Source of the DNA: Mycobacterium rhizamassiliense
GTDB lineage: Bacteria > Actinomycetota > Actinomycetes > Mycobacteriales > Mycobacteriaceae
DNA: 64,000 nucleotides
NCBI RefSeq assembly: GCF_900157375.1
Contig: NZ_LT721901.1
Coordinates: 2,838,315-2,902,314 of the forward strand
Direction of reading: 5' to 3'
Under the pieces are notes generated by a model. The model saw only the letters and a list, made by a program, of their open reading frames with translations, made no database searches and was not told the DNA's origin. Below are positions 62,192 through 64,000 of the stretch, piece after piece; within the stretch, counting starts at the first letter, position 1; each line of letters opens with the position of its first letter. The translations under genes and the position numbers were made by a program.

Positions 62192-63412
62192 TCAGCCCAC
62201 CCGCGGGCCGGGCGTGAAACTGACCGGCAGCTTGCGCACGGCGTACACCTCGCCCGCGTCCTCGAACAGGCTTGGCTCCCCGGCCAACTCGAAGTCGGGT
62301 AGCCGAGTGAGCACCTGAGTGACCATCACGTCGAACATCAACTTGGCGTAGTGCGAGCCCAGGCAGCGGTGCATACCCACGCCGAAAGCCATGTGCTTCT
62401 TGGCATTCGGGCGGTCGAGGTCGAGTTCGTCGGGGTTCTCGAACATCGCGGGGTCGCGGTTGGCCGCCGCCCACATCAGGATCGCCCGGTCGCCCTGGCA
62501 CAGCTGCTGGCCGTGGAATTCGGCGTCGCGCGAGACGGTGCGCGCCAGGCCGAGGGTCGGGGTGTACAGGCGCAGCAGCTCATCGGTGGATTTCTTCACC
62601 AGACTCGGATCAGCCTTGAACTTGGCGCGCAGCTCGGCGTCCTTGCACAGCCGCAACAGCACATTGCCGGTGAAGCCACTGGTGGTGTCCATGCCACCGA
62701 GCATCATCAGCACCGTGTACATGGTGATCTGGCCATCGTCGAGCGGTTCGCCGTTCAGTGTTCCGCGCAGGATGTCACTGAACAGGTCATCGCCGAGGCC
62801 CTCGGCGCGGCGCTGCTCCATGTGCTTGACGATTTCGCCGAACATCTCCATCCCCGCGATCCCGGCCTTTTCCGGGTCGTGGGCACGGTCGTGCACGGTG
62901 GTGTGCACCCAGCCGACCCAGTCCATGAACCGCGACTCGTCGAAGTTCAACAGCCGCAGGATCAAACGCGCCGGCAACGGCGTCGTCAGCTCACCGACGA
63001 GATCGCACTTGCCGCGCTCGATGAAGGCGTCGATCGCCTCGTTGGTCATCTCGACGGCGGCCGCACGGAACCTTTCCGCCGAACCCGGCGAAAAGCGCTT
63101 GAGGGTGACCTCACGCAACTCCTGGGTCTCTGGCGGGTCCGATTCGATCGGCAGGATCGGCAACGGCAGCTCACTGGCCGGCACACCTACCGACGGATAG
63201 GAGTTGAACAAGTCATCGTCGCGGGCCGCTTCGAAGACCGATGCGTAGTCGACCAACGCCCAGAAACCATCGTAGTGCTCGGAATGTGCTACCGGACAGC
63301 CTGATTCGCGCATATCGCGGAACCGGCTGTAGGGGTCGTCGCGGAATTCGGCCGAGTGGTGGTCGAGGTCGACCTCGGCGCGTGGGCGCGATTCCGCCTG
63401 GGTGTCGGTCAT
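62192..63412 (-). CDS. Cytochrome P450 monooxygenase
   Basis: A complete 406-residue P450; I start at ATG 63412, discarding a 68-residue upstream open frame that is low-quality and lies under the Ltp gene. I-helix GGMDTTS, ExxR-type region DELLRLYTP, heme loop FGVGMHRCLG with Cys about 351, and the usual HxxR-like QLTRLPDFEL end. It is 25 bases after the Ltp stop and 25 before FadD. It differs clearly from the pseudogene P450, so it is not a duplicate. It probably oxidises a methyl or side-chain position to start degradation; ferredoxin partner not in the window. Confidence 0.92.
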   Translation of the reverse strand: MTDTQAESRPRAEVDLDHHSAEFRDDPYSRFRDMRESGCPVAHSEHYDGFWALVDYASVFEAARDDDLFNSYPSVGVPASELPLPILPIESDPPETQELREVTLKRFSPGSAERFRAAAVEMTNEAIDAFIERGKCDLVGELTTPLPARLILRLLNFDESRFMDWVGWVHTTVHDRAHDPEKAGIAGMEMFGEIVKHMEQRRAEGLGDDLFSDILRGTLNGEPLDDGQITMYTVLMMLGGMDTTSGFTGNVLLRLCKDAELRAKFKADPSLVKKSTDELLRLYTPTLGLARTVSRDAEFHGQQLCQGDRAILMWAAANRDPAMFENPDELDLDRPNAKKHMAFGVGMHRCLGSHYAKLMFDVMVTQVLTRLPDFELAGEPSLFEDAGEVYAVRKLPVSFTPGPRVG

Positions 63413-63437
63413 CGGCGGTACTCCCTTCGGTTGGCTG

Positions 63438-64000
63438 CTACTTGGACAGGATGGCGACGGCCGCGGTTCCGGGTGCCCCGTACAGCTGGGCCAGCCCGAC
63501 CCGCGGATCGCCAGGCACCTGACGGTCACCCGCGGTGCCGCGCAGTTGGTGGACGAGCTCGTAGACCTGACGAAGCCCGGATGCGCCGACCGGTTCGCCG
63601 TTGGCCAGCAGGCCACCGTCGGTGTTGATAGGCAACCGGCCGCCGATCTTGGTGGCGCCGTCGGCGAGCAGCGCCTCCTGTTCGCCGTCCTTGCAGAGCC
63701 CCGTCTCGGCCATGTGGATGATCTCGGACCCGGAGTCGGTGTCCTGCAGCTGCGCGACGTCGACGTCCTCGGGGCCTATCCCCGCCAACTCATAGGCGGC
63801 GCGGGCGGCCTCCGCGGTGGTGCCGGGCACGATGGGCAGCTCGATCGAGGTACGAAGAAGCTCGTAGGCGCCCTCGCGGCGGCTGCGCAACGCAGTCGAG
63901 CGCAAGTAGATCGGAGTGTCGGTGTACTGCTTGGCTTTATCGGCCCGGCACACCACCACGGCGGCAGCGCCCTCGTTCGGATTGCAGTACATGTATTGGC
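63438..64000 (-). CDS. Thiolase-like lipid-transfer protein (Ltp), 3' part
   Basis: The frame is open to the right window edge; the C-terminal 187 residues are visible. They align with residues about 199-382 of the protein at 1235-2383: QYMYCxPxEGAAA, QLQDTDSGSEIIHMAE, NTDGGLLANGEPVGASGLRQ and AQLYGAPGTAAVAIL. The same catalytic changes occur (Glu in GEPVGASG, QDTD in place of HDCF, Tyr in QLYGAP). A DUF35 partner would be expected just outside the window. First gene of the P450-FadD operon as far as seen. Confidence 0.85.
   Translation of the reverse strand, partial: QYMYCNPNEGAAAVVVCRADKAKQYTDTPIYLRSTALRSRREGAYELLRTSIELPIVPGTTAEAARAAYELAGIGPEDVDVAQLQDTDSGSEIIHMAETGLCKDGEQEALLADGATKIGGRLPINTDGGLLANGEPVGASGLRQVYELVHQLRGTAGDRQVPGDPRVGLAQLYGAPGTAAVAILSK

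Overview
The window reads as the chromosome of a nontuberculous Mycobacterium (sensu lato). Evidence: high GC with GTG starts and ATGA/GTGA gene overlaps, a complete yrbE-mce-mas operon, an LpqH-type lipoprotein, F420/flavin-type LLM oxidoreductases, a mycofactocin-type SDR and a very high density of FadE, FadD, thiolase and CoA-transferase genes. The species cannot be named from the sequence.

Layout. (1) 1-9313: a catabolic cluster with the tail of a VOC protein, a DUF35 protein with its thiolase-like (Ltp) partner, a FadA-type thiolase, a CoA-transferase-fold protein, a MaoC hydratase, and on the minus strand an LLM oxidoreductase and an Ltp plus HMG-CoA-synthase-like/DUF35 pair. (2) 9314-13345: a gene-poor stretch with a secreted CAP-domain protein, an LpqH-like lipoprotein, a TetR regulator and 1.35 kb without a recognisable gene. 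(3) 13346-24269: a ten-gene lipid-import operon (two YrbE permeases, MceA-F, two Mce-associated proteins); its mceD tail is frameshifted inside a perfect 38-bp inverted repeat. (4) 24343-31494: CoA-transferase, GntR, LLM, Rieske oxygenase, TetR, isochorismatase-like protein and acyl-CoA synthetase. (5) 31499-44385: SDRs, enoyl-CoA hydratases, a two-gene FadE pair, a second Ltp plus HMGS/DUF35 pair, a TetR, and a cytochrome P450 destroyed by a frameshift and by an IS481-type element with a 6-bp target duplication. (6) 44499-64000: a hydrolase with a PKD-like tail, thioesterase, GntR, three FadEs, and, starting from a divergent promoter, aldehyde dehydrogenase, CoA-transferase, VOC and SDR; then a long minus-strand operon (Ltp, P450, FadD, fused FadE, CoA-transferase-fold protein, SDR).

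Together the genes look like an import-plus-degradation island: Mce uptake, oxygenation (P450, Rieske), CoA activation (FadD, CoA transferase), beta-oxidation (FadE, hydratases, SDR dehydrogenases, thiolase) and probable C-C cleavage by Ltp/DUF35 aldolase-like pairs. The substrate is unknown; a steroid-like or branched/cyclic lipid is my inference. Several modules occur twice (VOC, Ltp/HMGS-DUF35, Ltp of the 382-aa type, CoA-transferase-fold protein). A 16-bp palindrome, AACTA-N6-TAGTT, recurs 40-60 bp upstream of starts at three promoters and in weaker form at a fourth. A second palindrome, GACA-N4-TGTC, marks two divergent promoters around one TetR gene.
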